Source of the DNA: Vibrio sp. UBA2441
GTDB taxonomy: Bacteria; Pseudomonadota; Gammaproteobacteria; Enterobacterales; Vibrionaceae
DNA: 50,200 nt
Assembly: GCA_002342685.1 (NCBI GenBank)
Contig: DDQN01000101.1
Coordinates: 1-50,200 of the forward strand
Reading direction: 5' to 3'
Positions 32,273-41,297 of this stretch are shown piece after piece. A model generated the notes under the pieces. That model worked only from the letters and a program-made list of their open reading frames with translations. It ran no database searches and was not told the DNA's origin. A program made the translations under genes and the position numbers. How positions within the stretch are numbered: position 1 is the first letter of the stretch; each line of letters opens with the position of its first letter.

Positions 32273-33757
32273 GTGTTTGAAAAAAATAATTATTTAATGA
32301 TTCAGGGTACAACGTCGGACGCCGGGAAAAGTGTGCTTACCGCTGGGCTGTGCCGTGTTTTGGCCAGAAAAAATGTCAAGGTAGCGCCATTTAAACCTCA
32401 GAACATGGCATTGAATAGTGCGGTGACGATTGATGGCGGCGAAATTGGCCGAGCACAAGCGGTGCAGGCTTATGCATGTGGCCTTGAGCCTACAACAGAT
32501 ATGAATCCTATCTTATTAAAACCCAATACCGATATCGGGGCTCAGGTCATTATTCATGGAAAAGCGCTGACGGATATGGATGCGAAAACTTACCATGAGT
32601 TTAAACCAAAAGTAATGCGTTATGTGATGGAGTCGTTTGAGCGTCTAAAAGATAATTACCAAGCGGTTATGGTTGAAGGTGCCGGTAGTCCTGCCGAGAT
32701 CAATCTGCGAGAGCATGATATAGCCAATATGGGATTCGCTGAAGAAGCCGATGTACCAGTGATTATTGTTGCGGACATAGATAAAGGTGGTGTATTTGCA
32801 CACCTTTACGGGACGTTAGCACTGTTGAGTGAGTCAGAGCAAAACCGGATTGCTGGTTTTGTGATTAACCGCTTTCGTGGTGATATAGCACTGCTTGAAT
32901 CAGGATTAGACTGGCTGGAAGAGAAAACCGGTAAGCCAGTGCTTGGTGTATTGCCTTACCTTCATGGATTAATGCTAGAAGCTGAAGACGCTATTAACGT
33001 GAGTCAATTAAGTAGTGATGAGCCACAAATAAAAGTGGTGGTTCCAGTTATGCAGCGTATTAGCAACCATACCGATTTTGATCCTCTTCGAATGCACCCA
33101 AATGTAGATCTTATTTTTGTAGGTAAGAATCAACCATTGCCTCATGCTGACCTTATCATTTTGCCTGGCTCTAAAAGTGTGCGCAGTGATCTCGATTTCT
33201 TGAGAGAGCAAGGTTGGGATAAACAAATAGAACGTCATTTGCGTTTTGGCGGAAAGGTTATGGGGATTTGCGGTGGTTATCAAATGCTGGGTGAACTATT
33301 GTCCGATCCGTTGGGAATAGAAGGCCCTGCTGGTGAAAGCCGAGGCTTGGGCTACTTGCCTCTTCAAACTGAACTTAAAGACGACAAACAGCTGCGAAGG
33401 ACCACAGGTACACTTACTTTACCTGAGCAGGGTGAAGTGGACGTCTTTGGTTACGAGATTCATGCGGGTGTGACTAGCGGAATAACGGGTGATGCTCCAA
33501 TTAAATTAGATTCGGGGCCAGATGGCTACGTAAGTGACGACGGGCTTGTGTTTGGTAGTTATCTTCATGGCATATTCGAATCGGAACCAGCCTGTGCTGC
33601 TATTCTCCGATGGGCAGGCCTTGCGGAGGCTAAAGGTTGTAATTTCGAACAGATGCGTGAAGATGGAATTAACCGTGTCGCTGACGCAATAGAACAACAT
33701 ATGGATTTGGAAAAATTGTGGCCGGGTTATGGTCAGTGGAGTAGATCTGGTGAGTAA
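32273..33757 (+). CDS. cobQ: Cobyric acid synthase CobQ
   Basis: The 494-residue protein amidates four side chains (b, d, e, g) of adenosylcobyrinic acid a,c-diamide using glutamine and ATP. The N-terminal dethiobiotin-synthetase-like ATP domain has MIQGTTSDAGKSVLTAGLCR and KPQNMALNS. The C-terminal class-I glutaminase-like domain has VMGICGGYQMLG with the nucleophilic Cys near residue 333 and a FGSYLHGIFE histidine motif. GTG at 32273 is the start of the frame; ATG at 32297 would remove 8 residues and is also possible. It is the first gene of the cobalamin operon and overlaps cobB by 8 bp or more. Confidence 0.95.
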   Translation: MFEKNNYLMIQGTTSDAGKSVLTAGLCRVLARKNVKVAPFKPQNMALNSAVTIDGGEIGRAQAVQAYACGLEPTTDMNPILLKPNTDIGAQVIIHGKALTDMDAKTYHEFKPKVMRYVMESFERLKDNYQAVMVEGAGSPAEINLREHDIANMGFAEEADVPVIIVADIDKGGVFAHLYGTLALLSESEQNRIAGFVINRFRGDIALLESGLDWLEEKTGKPVLGVLPYLHGLMLEAEDAINVSQLSSDEPQIKVVVPVMQRISNHTDFDPLRMHPNVDLIFVGKNQPLPHADLIILPGSKSVRSDLDFLREQGWDKQIERHLRFGGKVMGICGGYQMLGELLSDPLGIEGPAGESRGLGYLPLQTELKDDKQLRRTTGTLTLPEQGEVDVFGYEIHAGVTSGITGDAPIKLDSGPDGYVSDDGLVFGSYLHGIFESEPACAAILRWAGLAEAKGCNFEQMREDGINRVADAIEQHMDLEKLWPGYGQWSRSGE

Positions 33758-35063
33758 ACAGACAGTTTCGTGTCCGGCTTTAGTGGTGGCAGCACCAAGT
33801 TCTGGAAGTGGAAAAACCACCGTGGTCGCAGCGCTTGCGAGATACTTTACCTTACAGGGTAAAACGGTTCGGGTATTTAAGACTGGGCCTGATTTTATCG
33901 ATCCCAATTTCCTTTCTTTTGCATCAAAAAATACGGTATATCAGTTGGATTTCTGGATGTGTGGCGAAGCACATTGTAAACAGTTGGTGGCTGAAGCGGC
34001 GAAAGAGGCTGACCTGATCCTCATTGAAGGGGTGATGGGTATGTTTGATGGTAAATGCTCTAGTGCTGATATTGCTGCAACCTTGGGAATTCCTGTACTT
34101 GCGGTTATCGATGCAGGTGCAATGGCTCAAACTTTTGGTGCTATCGCCTATGGTTTAGCAAACTTTAGAGATGATATTAAAATGCACGGAGTGGTAGCAA
34201 ACCGTGTTGGTTCTGCTGTACATGCTGAAATGCTAAAAGAGTCACTACCAGAGGACCTTGAGTTTTGTGGTTTTTTGCCGAAAAACATGCAGTTATCTCT
34301 GCCTGAACGTCATTTAGGTTTAGTGCAGGCACAGGAAATTGAAGATCTAGATCAAAAGCTCAACCTCGCAGCAGAGTTACTTGCAGAAAACAGCAGCATT
34401 CCGTTGCCAGAGCCCACAGTGTTCGAACTAGACACACGAAATACCCCTGACAAAAAACTAGTGGCTACCACAATTGCCATAGCTCAAGACACGGCGTTTA
34501 GCTTTATTTATCAGGCAAACATAGATTTGCTCATTGAGCTTGGGGCAAATCTTGTTTACTTCTCACCTATTAAAGGCGAGTTATTACCTGAGTGTGACGC
34601 GATATATCTGCCGGGTGGTTATCCTGAGCTTTATCTCGAGGCTTTATCTGGAAATATTCAACTTAAGCAACAGATAAAACAACATGTTGATGCGAACAAA
34701 GCATTGCTGGCCGAGTGCGGTGGTATGCTTTATCTAAACCAAACTTTATCTGATGTTGATGGTTTGAGTAGCGAGTTGTGTGGAATTCTAAATGCCTGCT
34801 CTCAGATGCAAGGTTCACTAGCGGCTTTAGGGCTGGTAGAAGGAGAACTACTGCCAGAGCAATATTTAAGAGGTCATACGTTTCATTACTCAAAAACGGA
34901 GTCGGCAGAATCGGTTCTTTGCTCACCCATTTCACAGCGTGGACGTAAAATGGATCCGGTCTGGCTGAAAAAGAGTGTTGTCGCCTCTTATATTCACTGG
35001 TATTTTCCATCTAATCCAGAGTTGGTAATTAAGATATTCAAAGGTGAAATCAGCACACTATGA
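33750..35063 (+). CDS. cobB: Cobyrinic acid a,c-diamide synthase CobB (CbiA)
   Basis: This enzyme amidates the a and c side chains of cobyrinic acid. Motifs are the ATP-binding APSSGSGKTTVVAALAR and FKTGPDFIDPNF in the N-terminus, LIEGVMGMFDG in the middle, and glutaminase motifs YLPGGYPELY and ALLAECGGMLYL (nucleophilic Cys) in the C-terminus. GTG 33750 (437 residues) has a GGAG ribosome binding site 8 nt upstream and is preferred over ATG 33729, which has none. The gene overlaps cobQ upstream and the next gene by ATGA. Confidence 0.94.
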   Translation: MSKQTVSCPALVVAAPSSGSGKTTVVAALARYFTLQGKTVRVFKTGPDFIDPNFLSFASKNTVYQLDFWMCGEAHCKQLVAEAAKEADLILIEGVMGMFDGKCSSADIAATLGIPVLAVIDAGAMAQTFGAIAYGLANFRDDIKMHGVVANRVGSAVHAEMLKESLPEDLEFCGFLPKNMQLSLPERHLGLVQAQEIEDLDQKLNLAAELLAENSSIPLPEPTVFELDTRNTPDKKLVATTIAIAQDTAFSFIYQANIDLLIELGANLVYFSPIKGELLPECDAIYLPGGYPELYLEALSGNIQLKQQIKQHVDANKALLAECGGMLYLNQTLSDVDGLSSELCGILNACSQMQGSLAALGLVEGELLPEQYLRGHTFHYSKTESAESVLCSPISQRGRKMDPVWLKKSVVASYIHWYFPSNPELVIKIFKGEISTL

Positions 35064-35662
35064 GAATAATTTTGGTCCGTCACGGACAAACAGAATGGAA
35101 TCTGCAAAATAGAATTCAGGGTTGGATGGACAGCCCTCTCACTGAAAAAGCAATTATAGATACTCAGTCTATGGTTATTCCTGACGTTGAAAACCCCATT
35201 ATTTATACCAGCGATCTTGGTCGTGCCGTTCAGTCTTCACAATTGCTTTGCGAAAGGTTTGACGGGCGTATTGTTGTGGATAGTCGCCTGAGAGAACGTT
35301 GTTTTGGTGTATTGGAAGGCTGTGTGGTTGACCAAGATGTTGAACTTCTGTTCGAGTGGCACGAATATGAACATCGATATGTCAATAAAATGGTGTCTGT
35401 ATTTGGAGTAGAGGCAGAACAAGAACTTGAAACTCGGATTATGTCTTTTATCGAGACTCTAAGGTTTCAGGATAAGAGTTCAGATGTGGTCATAGTGAGT
35501 CATGGTGAATGGTTGAGAGCCTTTCAAAATATAATTCAACACCAGCCTAGTTGGCGTGAGGGGCAGGGAATCGTTGATAATAATAGTCCCATAGAAATTA
35601 TTTGGCATGAACTAGCAAGTCGTAAAGAGGAAATATGTCCACAACCCAAATTACCCTGTTAA
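35060..35662 (+). CDS. Histidine phosphatase (phosphoglycerate mutase-like) in the cob operon
   Basis: The 200-residue protein has the branch-2-like histidine phosphatase pattern: IILVRHGQTEWNLQNRIQGWMDSPLT (phospho-accepting His8), an RERCFGVLEG acid/base segment, and VVIVSHGEWLRAF with the second catalytic His. Its place between cobB and cobC implies a role in cobalamin synthesis, perhaps as a second alpha-ribazole-phosphate phosphatase, but the substrate cannot be told from sequence. It overlaps cobB by ATGA and the next gene by 28 bp. Confidence 0.85.
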   Translation: MRIILVRHGQTEWNLQNRIQGWMDSPLTEKAIIDTQSMVIPDVENPIIYTSDLGRAVQSSQLLCERFDGRIVVDSRLRERCFGVLEGCVVDQDVELLFEWHEYEHRYVNKMVSVFGVEAEQELETRIMSFIETLRFQDKSSDVVIVSHGEWLRAFQNIIQHQPSWREGQGIVDNNSPIEIIWHELASRKEEICPQPKLPC

Positions 35663-36240
35663 GACACGGCCTGCCTGAAGGGGATCAGTGTTTTCGAGGC
35701 CATACTGACTTTCTGTTAACAGAAGAAGGGTTCGAACAGATGCATAAATCTATCCAAAACATTGAACAGATAGATTGTGTTGTCACCTCACCGCTTAAAC
35801 GTTGTGCTGACTTTTCTTATGATTTTGCTAATCCTAAATCGATTCCGGTTTTTGAACAGAAAAACTGGATGGAGTTAAATTTTGGTGATTGGGATGGAAA
35901 GCGTAAAGATGATGTCTGGAAAAATGATCAGCAAACGTTAAGTCTGTTTTGGTCCGACCCATGGAACATAACGCCACCGAATGGTGAGACATTACACGCT
36001 TACGATAAGCGAATTTACGCTGCATGGCAGCAGCTACTCAGTGAGCACCAGAGTAAACATGTATTGTTGGTGACTCATGGAGGAGTGATTAAGCAGTTGT
36101 TCAGACAGGTATTTAACATGCCAAAGTCAGAGCAATATTTGCATAGACTTAACATTCCTTATGCTGCACGTATTACTATATCCGTTTATCATGATGAAAA
36201 TGGCAAGGTGTGGCCAGAGCTTCAGTGGCCTTCTCCTTAA
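35635..36240 (+). CDS. cobC: Alpha-ribazole phosphatase CobC-like
   Basis: This 201-residue histidine phosphatase has TLLRHGLPEGDQCFRGHTDFLLTEEG with the RHG motif, VTSPLKRC, MELNFGDWDGK and VLLVTHGGVIKQLF. The pattern (RHG-x7-FRG, FGDWEG-like) matches CobC proteins, which remove phosphate from alpha-ribazole 5'-phosphate or cobalamin 5'-phosphate. It lies directly before cobS, a common pairing. Its reading frame begins inside the preceding phosphatase gene. Confidence 0.85.
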   Translation: MSTTQITLLRHGLPEGDQCFRGHTDFLLTEEGFEQMHKSIQNIEQIDCVVTSPLKRCADFSYDFANPKSIPVFEQKNWMELNFGDWDGKRKDDVWKNDQQTLSLFWSDPWNITPPNGETLHAYDKRIYAAWQQLLSEHQSKHVLLVTHGGVIKQLFRQVFNMPKSEQYLHRLNIPYAARITISVYHDENGKVWPELQWPSP

Positions 36241-36277
36241 TAACTGCCTCAACAATATTGATTATCTACGAGGGATT

Positions 36278-37039
36278 ATGAACAGTTTCTTAGTGCGTGA
36301 ATGGCAAATTTTTTTATTGTCACTTTCTATTTTTACCCGAATCCCCGTTTCTGCAGATGTTCCTTATAGTGAAGAAAGAAAAAACGAATCCTACAAATAT
36401 TGTGGTTTGGTTGGTTTGGTCGTTGGTTTACTAACGGCACTTATTTATATGATTTCATCATCAGTTTGGCCTGCAGAAGTTTCCGTTGTTCTATCAATGA
36501 TATTCAGTGTTTATATTACAGGAGCATTCCATGAAGATGGTTTCGCTGATACCTGTGATGGTTTTGGTGGCGGTTTTACACCGGAACGGAAGCTGGAGAT
36601 CATGAAAGACTCAAGGGTGGGAGCATACGGTGTGTTGGGCATCGTACTAATTTTATTACTTAAGTTTTCGATTTTAAACTCAATGACGTCTATTCCAGTC
36701 GCACTGATTGTGGCCCATGTTCTGAGCCGATCGTTGGCTGTGAGCTTTATCTTTACTCACGGATATGTAAGACAGACGGAAGATTCCAAACTAAAAATTG
36801 CTAAAAGCCCTAGTAGTAGCAGTGACTTTGCTTACCTAGTGATGATAGCTCTGCTGACTTTAGTCGTGTTTACCAGCGCCAAAACATCGGTACTGCTTGT
36901 TTTAACGTTGCTTTTCGTCCGCTGGTTATGTAGCCGTTGGATGATTCGTCAAGTTGGAGGCTACACTGGTGATGCTCTCGGCGCTGTTCAGCAAATGAGT
37001 GAAATAGTCTGTTATTTATTGTTATTTGCTGTGTTGTAA
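36278..37039 (+). CDS. cobS: Adenosylcobinamide-GDP ribazoletransferase CobS
   Basis: The 253-residue membrane enzyme joins adenosylcobinamide-GDP and alpha-ribazole (or its phosphate) to make cobalamin. Start ATG 36278 follows CGAGGG; the upstream in-frame Met at 36161 lies inside cobC and is rejected. The family motif GAFHEDGFADTCDGFGGGFTPERKLEIMKDSRVGAYG (acidic metal-binding residues) is around residues 85-120, between several membrane helices. Last gene of the operon. cobU and cobT, often beside it, are not in the window. Confidence 0.95.
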   Translation: MNSFLVREWQIFLLSLSIFTRIPVSADVPYSEERKNESYKYCGLVGLVVGLLTALIYMISSSVWPAEVSVVLSMIFSVYITGAFHEDGFADTCDGFGGGFTPERKLEIMKDSRVGAYGVLGIVLILLLKFSILNSMTSIPVALIVAHVLSRSLAVSFIFTHGYVRQTEDSKLKIAKSPSSSSDFAYLVMIALLTLVVFTSAKTSVLLVLTLLFVRWLCSRWMIRQVGGYTGDALGAVQQMSEIVCYLLLFAVL

Positions 37040-37080
37040 AATAGTGGGAGTGTAAAACAGAGCAAGAGATTCATTAGAAT

Positions 37081-37113
37081 GGTAGTTTTTCTTACTAAAC
37101 TCGTTAAACTACC
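37081..37113. promoter_or_regulatory. Inverted repeat upstream of the DEAD-box helicase gene
   Basis: GGTAGTTT (37081-37088) and AAACTACC (37106-37113) are perfect inverted repeats with a 17-nt spacer, 72 bp upstream of the helicase start. No T-run follows. It may be an operator or leader structure. Confidence 0.35.
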
Positions 37114-37185
37114 CGCATACGAGATTCCATCTCTCCACGGTTAACATATGAGTTAACTGATGACTTATTAATACTGAGATTCCCC

Positions 37186-38382
37186 ATGCCATTTTCCAAA
37201 TTTGGATTAAGTGATCCAATTCTAAAAGCGGTAACCGAACAAGGTTATGAAAAGCCGACCACCATTCAACAAAAGGCCATTCCGGTTATTTTAAGAGGTG
37301 ATAATCTGATTGCTGGAGCGCAAACAGGTACAGGTAAAACCGCCAGTTTTGTCTTACCAATTTTGGAAATGTTAAGCAAGGGCGAAACTAAGAAGAAAAA
37401 GCGTATTCGTGCCCTTATTCTGGTTCCGACTCGTGAACTGGCCGTTCAGGTTGAAGACAACATTGTCAAATACAGTAAGCATTTGGATCTGACGTCATTG
37501 GCTATGTATGGTGGTGTTGACTATAAACCGCAAAAAGAGAAGCTTATTGAAGGCGTCGATATATTAGTTGCAACGCCGGGAAGGCTGCTTGATATGTATG
37601 GTCAGCATGCTGTTCATTTTGAAGAAACTGAAATACTAGTGCTAGATGAAGCCGACAGAATGTTGGATATGGGCTTTATTGAAGACATTAATAAAATTAT
37701 TAGTCGCCTACCGACTGATATTCAAAATTTGTTATTTTCTGCTACGTTATCGAATCCGGTACGTGAGTTAGCACGAACGGCTATTAGCGATCCTACTGAG
37801 ATTGCTATTACTAAACACAGCGCTTCTAAGTCTTCTATCAACCAATGGCTGGTCACGGTTGATAAAGATAAAAAGTCGGCGTTATTGAGTCATATTCTCA
37901 GTGAGAACCGATGGCAGCAAGCGCTTATATTTATAGGAACTAAGCACGGTGCAGCCAAGTTGGTCGCGCAACTTGAGAAGCGAGATATCCAGGCGGAAGC
38001 GATTCATAGTGGACGAAATCAGGCGTCACGAACCAGAGTGCTGGAAGAATTTAAATCCGGAAAAATTAAATATTTGATAGCAACAGGTGTTGCAGCACGC
38101 GGAATCGACATTGATAATCTTCCTTGCGTCATTAATTATGACCTACCTTATCCTGCGGATGATTATGTTCACCGAATAGGCCGTACCGGACGTGCTGGCT
38201 TAACGGGTGAAGCATTGTCATTGGTTTCCAGAGATGACTTTAAGAATCTTTGTATGATCGAAAGTCGATTGGGGCATTTGATCACACGTAAAACCATAGA
38301 AGGGTTTACACCGACGAAAGAAGTTCCCGTATCCATTCTTAATTATGTGCCTAAACATAAACGAGATAATCAAGAAAAATAG
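37186..38382 (+). CDS. DEAD-box RNA helicase, RhlE-like
   Basis: This 398-residue ATP-dependent RNA helicase has all main motifs: Q motif (FSKFGLSDPILKAV, then PTTIQQKAIP), Walker A AQTGTGKT, PTRELAVQ, GG, TPGRLLD, VLDEADRML, SAT, and the C-terminal LIATGVAARGIDI and HRIGRTGRAG. It lacks the long basic tail of some relatives; the C-terminus is short (VPKHKRDNQEK). RhlE-type enzymes act in ribosome assembly and RNA decay at low temperature. A separate promoter is likely upstream, as 146 bp separates it from cobS. Confidence 0.92.
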   Translation: MPFSKFGLSDPILKAVTEQGYEKPTTIQQKAIPVILRGDNLIAGAQTGTGKTASFVLPILEMLSKGETKKKKRIRALILVPTRELAVQVEDNIVKYSKHLDLTSLAMYGGVDYKPQKEKLIEGVDILVATPGRLLDMYGQHAVHFEETEILVLDEADRMLDMGFIEDINKIISRLPTDIQNLLFSATLSNPVRELARTAISDPTEIAITKHSASKSSINQWLVTVDKDKKSALLSHILSENRWQQALIFIGTKHGAAKLVAQLEKRDIQAEAIHSGRNQASRTRVLEEFKSGKIKYLIATGVAARGIDIDNLPCVINYDLPYPADDYVHRIGRTGRAGLTGEALSLVSRDDFKNLCMIESRLGHLITRKTIEGFTPTKEVPVSILNYVPKHKRDNQEK

Positions 38383-38480
38383 ACTCATGAGTTGTCTATT
38401 TATACATCAATTTAAGATAATTCGAGTATAGATAGTGATGAGGCTCACGAAAACTGTTACTATCGCGGCAAATTTGAAGG

Positions 38481-38503
38481 GCTGGTCTTAGACCAGCTTT
38501 TTT
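38481..38503 (+). terminator. Rho-independent terminator after the helicase
   Basis: GCTGGTC-TTA-GACCAGC stem (38481-38497) followed by a T6 run. It lies 98 bp after the helicase stop and before ybiT. Confidence 0.85.
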
Positions 38504-38601
38504 GTCTGTTTAAACTGATCTGAATTGAAGGTAATTATTACCCTGCATTATGCGGTAATAAATATTATCTGATTCGGGTTAACTAATATTTGGAATCTTC
38601 C

Positions 38602-40197
38602 GTGCTATCTACTGCAAACATTGCGATGCAATTTGGCGACAAGCCATTATTCGAAAACATTTCTATAAAATTTGGTAATGGCAACCGTTATGGCCTAATT
38701 GGCGCCAACGGTTGTGGTAAATCAACCTTTATGAAAATATTGGGCGCAGAGCTAGAGCAATCGGCGGGTACGGTTTCAACTGATCCAAACGAACGCATGG
38801 CAAAACTGGGGCAAGACCAGTTTGCATTCGAAGAGTATACCGTAGTCGATACGGTAATAATGGGTCACAAAGAGCTTTGGAAAATCAAAGAAGAACGTGA
38901 CCACATTTATTCCCTTCCAGAAATGTCTGATGAAGATGGCATGCGAGTAGGTGATTTAGAAACCGAGTTTGCAGAAATGGATGGTTACTCGGCAGAGGCT
39001 CGTGCAGGAGAACTCTTACTGGGTTTAGGTATTCCTGAAGAACAACATTTTGGCTTGATGAGCGAAGTTGCTCCAGGTCTTAAAGTGCGTGTATTACTGG
39101 CACAGGTATTATTTGCTGAACCAGACATAATGCTGTTGGACGAACCAACCAACAACTTGGATATGCATACTATTGCTTGGCTGGAAGATATATTGCTTGC
39201 ACGTAACTGCACAATGATCATTATTTCGCACGACCGTCATTTCCTAAACTCAGTATGTACGCATATGGCTGATTTAGACTATGGTGAGCTTCGCTTGTTC
39301 CACGGTAACTATGACGAATACATGATAGCGGCTGAGCAGGCTAGAGAGCGTTTGCAGTCTGATAATGCAAAGAAAAAAGCGCAAATGGCTGAACTGCAAA
39401 CCTTTGTTAGCCGTTTCTCTGCGAATGCTTCTAAAGCAAAGCAAGCGACGTCTCGTCAGAAGCAACTGGATAAGATTCAGCTTGACGAAGTAAAAGCTTC
39501 TAGTCGCCAATCTCCGTTCATTCGTTTTGATCAAGAGAAAGAATTGTTCCGTAATGCCTTGGAAGTTGAAAACTTAAAACAAGGTTATGGCGAAAACATT
39601 TTAATCAACGATGTTGACCTAATGGTTGAAGTGGGCGAGCGCATTGCTATTATCGGTGAAAATGGTATCGGTAAATCAACATTGTTAAACACTTTAGCCG
39701 GAATGATGGAACCAATGAGTGGTTTGGTTAAATGGTCTGAAAACAATAACATTGGTTTCTACGCGCAGGATCACGCTCACGATTTCGCTGAAGATCTAAA
39801 TCTTTTAGATTGGATGGGTCAATGGAAAAAAGAAGGTGAAGACGAGCAAGTGGTTCGCGGCATTTTAGGTCGTATGCTGTTCTCACAAAATGACATTAAG
39901 AAATCGGTAAAAGTAATTTCTGGTGGTGAGCAAGGTCGTATGCTTCTTGGTAAGTTGATCATGCAGCGTGCAAATATCTTATTGATGGACGAACCAACAA
40001 ACCACATGGATATGGAATCGATTGAAGCACTGAACCTAGCGCTAGAGAACTATAAAGGTACGTTGTTCTTTGTTTCTCACGACCGCCAGTTTGTATCGTC
40101 AATTGCAACGCGTATTCTTGAAATTACTAAAGACGGTATTCAGGACTTCCACGGCACATACGAAGAATATTTGGCTAAGCAAGGCCTGACCGGATAG
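38602..40197 (+). CDS. ybiT: ABC-F ATPase YbiT-like
   Basis: The product (531 residues from GTG 38602) has two ABC domains: first Walker A GANGCGKST and LDEPTNNLD; second GENGIGKST, ISGGEQGRM and MDEPTNHMD, with a linker rich in Lys and Ala between. No membrane part exists, as expected for ABC-F translation factors acting on the ribosome. The GTG at 38602 is chosen because from there VLSTANIAMQFGDKPLFENIS aligns with the start of E. coli YbiT (530 residues); TTG 38590 would add four residues. Confidence 0.92.
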   Translation: MLSTANIAMQFGDKPLFENISIKFGNGNRYGLIGANGCGKSTFMKILGAELEQSAGTVSTDPNERMAKLGQDQFAFEEYTVVDTVIMGHKELWKIKEERDHIYSLPEMSDEDGMRVGDLETEFAEMDGYSAEARAGELLLGLGIPEEQHFGLMSEVAPGLKVRVLLAQVLFAEPDIMLLDEPTNNLDMHTIAWLEDILLARNCTMIIISHDRHFLNSVCTHMADLDYGELRLFHGNYDEYMIAAEQARERLQSDNAKKKAQMAELQTFVSRFSANASKAKQATSRQKQLDKIQLDEVKASSRQSPFIRFDQEKELFRNALEVENLKQGYGENILINDVDLMVEVGERIAIIGENGIGKSTLLNTLAGMMEPMSGLVKWSENNNIGFYAQDHAHDFAEDLNLLDWMGQWKKEGEDEQVVRGILGRMLFSQNDIKKSVKVISGGEQGRMLLGKLIMQRANILLMDEPTNHMDMESIEALNLALENYKGTLFFVSHDRQFVSSIATRILEITKDGIQDFHGTYEEYLAKQGLTG

Positions 40198-40226
40198 TAA
40201 TCTGTTCAAACAAATTCAAAGATTTT

Positions 40227-40250
40227 AAAGCCCCGATAGGGGCTTTTTTT
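40227..40250 (+). terminator. Rho-independent terminator after ybiT
   Basis: AAAGCCCC-GATA-GGGGCTTT hairpin (40227-40246) continues into a T-run (T8 in total from 40244), 30 bp after the ybiT stop. Confidence 0.9.
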
Positions 40251-40251
40251 T

Positions 40252-40563
40252 ATCTTAAATAAACTAGGTTAAATATTTGGTCAGCCATTGCCTATGAGCT
40301 TTGGTCAAAGATTCAATCGTAAGAATTTCGAATGTATTTTTGTATAAATACAGGTATTGAGCAAAGGACATGAGACGGTAACGCTAGAGTGTAAATATAT
40401 AGGGGTGCTTTAATACAGGGAACTTTTTATTCAGTGTGAAGATATATACATTGTGAGTGAGGAGGCGTTCTGCCTAGAGCTATAGGGAAAGGCAAAAAGC
40501 CATAGGGCGTTCCGTTTCCCCTTGGCTTTTTGAGCATTAACGAATGTGTTTCAGTCGTTCGTA
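40252..40563. other. Intergenic region between ybiT and the DUF3316 genes
   Basis: No gene is recognised in these 312 bases. AAAAAGCCA (40494-40502) and TGGCTTTTT (40523-40531) form a 9-bp hairpin about 33 bp past the DUF3316 stop, probably the terminator for that minus-strand gene; read on that strand it has a T5 tail at 40,498-40,494. An AGGC/GCCT mini-hairpin lies near 40,463-40,475. Confidence 0.5.
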
Positions 40564-40902
40564 TTAGTTACGCTCTTGTGCGTTGAAGTGGTAATCCACA
40601 TCGACGATAGCGCGGTACTGAACACCGTCACGAGCAGATGCAATTTCTTCAACAACCACTTTAGCGTCGTCGATAGCGATGTCGCTTACTGAGTCGTAGG
40701 CCCAAACAGAAAGCTTATTGCCCAGTTGTGAGCTACTTAATGTTTGTAGAGAGTCGGTTAAATCAAAGCCAGCATCAAACGCTTGTGCTTTAGTTTCGTA
40801 GTTTCCTGCAAACAATTCAGTGTTGTTGTCATAAGTGACAGTAGATGCGAAAGCAGAAGTTGTCAGTAGTAGGCCCGCAGCGATAGTAATTAGTTTTTTC
40901 AT
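40564..40902 (-). CDS. DUF3316-family secreted protein, copy 2
   Basis: The 112-residue protein has signal peptide MKKLITIAAGLLLTTSAFA and a mature domain of about 93 residues ending YRAIVDVDYHFNAQERN. The ETKAQAFDAGFDLTDSL segment and the conserved VDVDYHF C-terminus are typical of DUF3316, a family common in Vibrio and of unknown function. It is a paralog of the adjacent gene, with nearly identical signal and C-terminus. Likely periplasmic or secreted. Confidence 0.82.
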   Translation of the reverse strand: MKKLITIAAGLLLTTSAFASTVTYDNNTELFAGNYETKAQAFDAGFDLTDSLQTLSSSQLGNKLSVWAYDSVSDIAIDDAKVVVEEIASARDGVQYRAIVDVDYHFNAQERN

Positions 40903-40958
40903 TTTATATACCTTGTTGAGTTCGTTTTAATTAATTGGATGATGGTTAATATCGACGG

Positions 40959-41297
40959 TTAGTCGTTGTCTACTGTATTGAAGTGGTAGTCCACGTCTAC
41001 GATAGCGCGATATTGAACTTCACCGCGAACACGAGCAAATTCTTCGATTGTGATTTCAGTCTGGTCAATAGCGATGCTGTCAACACGGTGTTGTGTAGAA
41101 ACAGGTAACGTAAAACGCAGGTCGTTCTGCGCCATTGATGCTAAGTCTTCAGAGATATCGAAACCGGCACTTACTGCTTCTGTTTTAGTAGCAAAATCAG
41201 CTGAAAAGACTTTAGCGTCTTTGTGCAGAGTAACGGTAGAAGCGAATGCAGAAGTCGTCAGTAACAGGCCAGCAGCAAGAGTAATTAGTTTTTTCAT
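40959..41297 (-). CDS. DUF3316-family secreted protein, copy 1
   Basis: Starting at ATG 41297 (AAGGTACATTGAT upstream) the product is 112 residues, equal in length to copy 2; the longer frame (41315) adds six residues without signal-like character. Signal peptide MKKLITLAAGLLLTTSAFA, then TKTEAVSAGFDISEDLASM and the conserved EVQYRAIVDVDYHFN end. Same family and strand as the downstream gene, 56 bp apart, likely co-transcribed. Function unknown. Confidence 0.82.
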   Translation of the reverse strand: MKKLITLAAGLLLTTSAFASTVTLHKDAKVFSADFATKTEAVSAGFDISEDLASMAQNDLRFTLPVSTQHRVDSIAIDQTEITIEEFARVRGEVQYRAIVDVDYHFNTVDND

